Origin: CAWHJN01 sp963829705
GTDB lineage: Bacteria; Bacteroidota; Rhodothermia; Rhodothermales; BA12
Length of the DNA stretch: 64,000 bases
Assembly (NCBI GenBank): GCA_963829705.1
Contig: CAWHJN010000002.1
Coordinates: 62,001-126,000, forward strand
Direction: 5' to 3'
Part shown: positions 61,007-64,000 of the stretch, in pieces
Position numbering within the stretch: the first letter of the stretch is position 1
Layout of the letters: the number at the start of each line of letters is the position of its first letter
Made by a program: the position numbers and the translations under genes
The notes under the pieces: generated by a model
The model's database searches: none
What the model was told of the DNA's origin: nothing
Seen by the model: the letters and a program-made list of their open reading frames with translations, nothing else

Positions 61007-61105
61007 TATAAACAACACGTTCCAGCGAAACCATAGCTGGCGGCGTTTTCGCCGCATCCTCATCGGCAGCGGCCGACTATGGGCTGCTGAACTTGGCCGT
61101 TCCAT
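61007..61105 (+). other. solitary attC-like site near ccmF
   Basis: 99 bp. The left arm ACGTTCCAGC (61017-61026) pairs with the right arm GCTGAACTT (61086-61094) apart from one mismatch and one extra C in the left arm, as expected for the extrahelical base of attC. Inside is GGCGGCG-TTTT-CGCCGC. The outer cores are worn (TATAAAC and GTTCCAT instead of RYYYAAC and GTTRRRY). Confidence 0.6.
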
Positions 61106-61249
61106 GCTCCCCTCGCTACGTAAGGCTCCTTACACGACTCTGCAAGAGTGAACGCGGGCTGCAATTCAGCGTGAATCCACCGCGCCGCGTGGAACCGGCG
61201 GAGACGGGTTCGTTACGCCACGACCTCACGACGTAGCCCCCTCCCCCGC

Positions 61250-63716
61250 ATGATTGGAACGATCGGTCACCTGCTGCTTGCTGGTTTCCTTTGTGGCGTG
61301 TTTGCTCGCCGGGTTCTCATTTTTCCGCGCGGCGCAGCAGCCCCTCGGCGACGCGACGTGGGCACGCATCGGGCGGTGGGCGTGGGGCGCGATGACGGCA
61401 GGACTCATCGTCGCGGGCAGTCTGCTGCTCTATCTGCTCGTCACCCACCAGTTTCAGTACGCCTACGTCTACCAGTACTCGTCGCGCGATCTGCCGCTCG
61501 ATTACCTGCTCTCGACGTTCTGGGCCGGTCAGGAAGGGTCGTTTTTCCTGTGGATGCTCCTGACGGCGTACGTCGGGCTGGCGCTGATGCGGTGGGTGCC
61601 GAAAGACTACGAGATGCCCGTGCTGGCCGTCGTGGCGATGTGCCAGGCGTTTCTGATCTCGATGATCGTGGGCCTCCAATTCGGGTCGGTCACCATCGGC
61701 TCGTCGCCGTTTGCGACGCTCGCCGAGCGCTTTCCCGAGGCGCCGATGTTGCAGGTGCCGGGCTTCGTGCCGCAGGACGGCAACGGCCTCAACGACCTGT
61801 TGCAGAACCCGTGGATGGTCATCCACCCGCCGACGCTTTTCACCGGCTTCGCGCTGCTGCTCGTGCCGTTCGCCTTCGCCGTCGCGGCGCTGTGGAAAAA
61901 GCGGTACGTCGAGTGGGTGCGGCCCGCGCTGCCGTGGATGCTCGTCAGCCTCGCCGTGCTGGGCGTCGGCATCACGATGGGCGGCTACTGGGCCTACGTC
62001 ACGCTGTCGTTCGGCGGCTACTGGGCGTGGGATCCCGTCGAGAACTCCTCGCTCGTGCCGTGGCTCATCGGCGTGGCGGCGCTGCACGCGATGCTGGTGC
62101 AGAAAAAGACCAGCGGCGGCCACAAAGCCGCCCTCCTGCTCTCGATCCTCGCCTTCATGTTCGTCGTCTACTCGACGTTCCTGACGCGCTCGGGCATCCT
62201 GGGCGACATCTCCGTCCACTCGTTCGTGGACCTCGGGCTGTCGGCGCAACTCGTCGTCTGGATGGGCGCGATGGCGGTGGTGGGGATCGGGCTGCTGGCG
62301 TACCGCTGGCCGTCGCTGCCGCGCCCCGAGCGCGAGCCGCCCTACCTGTCGCGCGAGTTCATGATCTTCTCCGGCGCGATGGTGCTCTGCGCGCTCGCCG
62401 CCGTCATCATCCTGGGCACGTCGTCGCCCATCCTCGGGCGCATCTTCCGGGACAACCCGTCGGCGGTGCCCGTCACGTTCTACAACAAGTGGTCGCTGCC
62501 CATCGCCGTCGGCATGATGGGGCTGGTGGCCATCGGGCAACTGTTCTGGTGGCACAAGATGTCGGTGGCGCAGCTCAACCGCGTGGTGGTGCGCCCGCTG
62601 GCGCTGGCGGTCGTCTCGACGATGGCGATCCTGCTGCTCACGCCGTTCGTGCCGCTGTCGGTGCAGCCGCTCGACGCCGCGGCCACGCAGACGGCGCAGG
62701 CGGTCGAGGCAGGGATTTTCGGCGGGCTGGGCGTGTTCTGGCAGCAGTACGGCACGGGCCTGCTGCTGCTGATGCTGCTCTTGACGAGCTTTTTCGCGCT
62801 CTACGGCAACGCCTTCGTGCTGTGGCGCATCGGGCGCGGCAACCTCCGGCTGGCGGGCGGCGCGCTGTCGCACGTCGGGCTCGGGCTGACGCTGCTGGGG
62901 ATTCTGGCGTCGAGCGGCTTCTCGCAGCCCATCGGGCGCGGCGGCGCGCTGATGCCGTCGTCGTCGGGCCAGAGCCGCGACAACTTCATCCTCACGCGCG
63001 GCGAGACGCGGGCCGTGGGGTCGGATTACACCGTCACGTATGCCGGGCGCGAGAAGACCGACGAGGGCTACGACCGCTACCTGCTCACCTTCCAGCGCCC
63101 GAACGGATCGACGTTCGAGATGAAGCCGGTCGTCTACAAGAGCAGCAAAGACCAGTGGATCCAGCACCCGGACGTGCAGACGTTCGTGGAGAAAGACATC
63201 TACGCCGCCGTCACGCCCTCCACGATGTTCGCGCCGCCCGAGGAAGCCGAGCGCGGGCGCATCGACCTGGCGCGGGGCGAGGTGGCCTCGGTCAACGACG
63301 GCCAGTACGCGCTCAAATTCGTCGGCTACGACACGAACGTACCCGAAGACCTCGTCCCCGAGTCCGCCGTGGCCGTGGCCGCCGTGGTCGAGGTGACGGA
63401 GACGGCCACGGGCGTCGTCGAAACCGCGCGCCCCGTCTACGTGGTGCAGCCCGACGGACGGCAAGAATTTTTGCAGGCGCGCATCAACACGTGGGGCATC
63501 GGCATCACGTTTTTGCAGATGAACGTGGACAACGGGCAGGTGTCGCTGGGCATCGACGGGGCCAGCGTCGCGCCGGAGGACTGGATCGTGGTGCAGGCCT
63601 ACGAGAAGCCGTTCATCGGTCTGCTCTGGATCGGCATCATCCTCCTGTCGATGGGCTTCGTGCTGGCGCTCGTGCGCCGCGTGCAGGACGTGCGGCGGAT
63701 GCGCGTCGCCGCGTAA
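61250..63716 (+). CDS. ccmF: cytochrome c biogenesis haem lyase CcmF, 5' frameshift
   Basis: About 820 residues and about 15 helices. The haem-handling WWD motif is GGYWAWDPVENSSLVPWL, with conserved histidines in NPWMVIHPPTLF and VYSTFLTRSGIL following. The main frame is open from TTG 61254, but the natural start MIGTIGHLLL (ATG 61250) lies in another frame and would join LVSFVACLLAGFSFF if one base near 61280 were removed. It ligates haem to apocytochrome c, as needed for NorC in this genome. It starts about 145 bp after the cassette-like insertion. Confidence 0.92.
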
Positions 63717-63825
63717 CAGCCCGTGCTCGTCGGTAAGGAACGCGACGTTTGGGTGGCCCGGTGTGCTTAAGACGACCTGGCTCCTCACCGATGACAGGAG
63801 GAGCGCCTGCCCATCCGTCTTTCCC

Positions 63826-64000
63826 GTGCCGCCCTCCCCTGCCCTCGTTCTCGTAGACCGCCCCTCGGTGGTCGCTGTGCCGCCCGTAGAGGCCGCGCGC
63901 GAGGCCGACGTGGCCGCGCTGCGCCGCCGCGTGCGGCTGCTGGAGGCCGAACTGGCACAACAGGCCGCGCTGGTCGACGCCCGCTCGCGCTTCCTGACGC
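63826..64000 (+). CDS. unidentified coding sequence, cut by window end
   Basis: From GTG 63826 the frame is open to the window end (58 codons). SVVAVPPVEAAREADVAALR, then RRVRLLEAELAQQAALVDA and RSRFLT suggest a coiled coil leading into a further domain, such as a sensor kinase or PAS protein. The family cannot be named from this part. Confidence 0.4.
   Translation, partial: MPPSPALVLVDRPSVVAVPPVEAAREADVAALRRRVRLLEAELAQQAALVDARSRFLT

Noticed and set aside
61317..63788. 823-codon minus-strand frame opposite ccmF
   Set aside because: Composition is His/Arg/Gln-rich without any domain, a mirror of the GC-rich ccmF codons.

Overview
The window looks like a chromosomal segment of a high-GC member of the Bacteroidota, most likely of the order Rhodothermales (Salinibacter/Rhodothermus/Rubrivirga relatives). 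The reasons are the very GC-rich coding sequence, two proteins ending in type IX secretion sorting domains, a GLPGLI protein beside a TonB-dependent receptor-like barrel, and a general lack of strong Shine-Dalgarno sites. The assignment is inferred from family content; no rRNA gene is present.

Positions 1 to about 26.1 kb are accessory DNA. It opens with a decayed IS3 element (1-1170), then a broken hypothetical gene and a two-gene ABC exporter/M1-peptidase unit (2115-6628). From about 6.7 to 16.6 kb the DNA has the organisation of an integron gene-cassette array without a visible integrase. Short plus-strand genes (DUF6438-like, GyrI-like, amidohydrolase, methyltransferase, low-affinity iron permease-like, NTF2/SnoaL-like, two VOC proteins, RibD-type reductase) are separated by imperfect-palindrome sites. 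Several sites begin with a TAAC core that contains the stop codon of the gene before, and end in GTTAGGC or a variant. One site (7856-7915) closely resembles the 60-bp attC of aadA resistance cassettes as I remember it. A secreted sugar dehydrogenase (9596-11599) sits inside the array on the opposite strand. After the array come a secreted phosphodiesterase-like protein, a broken VOC gene, a cation/proton antiporter with a decayed universal stress protein gene beside it, and a pile-up of IS30, IS3 and ISL3 fragments that ends at tRNA-Leu(CAG) and tRNA-Asn(GTT).

The last 16 bases of tRNA-Asn plus the following hairpin are repeated, diverged, at 26026-26090. The 3.4 kb between the copies (IS5 element, serine hydrolase, eroded M64 peptidase) therefore looks like a DNA insertion at the tRNA.

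From 26.1 kb the DNA reads as core genome. It holds a PfaD/nitronate monooxygenase-like enzyme, a complete norCBQD nitric-oxide reductase operon whose NorC carries two haem sites, a TonB-type receptor and GLPGLI protein, and two secreted proteins, one with dockerin-like calcium loops and a very recent internal duplication, the next cohesin-like. Metabolic and housekeeping genes follow: OsmC, a sulfhydrylase, a thioesterase, an RmlD-like reductase, serS (with a frameshift), a DEAD-box helicase, a SulP transporter behind an intrinsic terminator, two DUF192 proteins, an A-type Fe-S carrier, a GT2 glycosyltransferase, LapA-like, CorA, LD-carboxypeptidase, clpS, purS, pssA, psd, a DUF6263-like protein, a Bax-inhibitor protein, a deoxynucleoside kinase and ccmF (frameshifted at its 5' end).

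A second, small cassette-like insertion with its own attC-like site lies between the kinase/DUF4834-like pair and ccmF (60.3-61.1 kb). The window ends inside an unidentified coding sequence. No CRISPR array, rRNA or integrase gene was seen.
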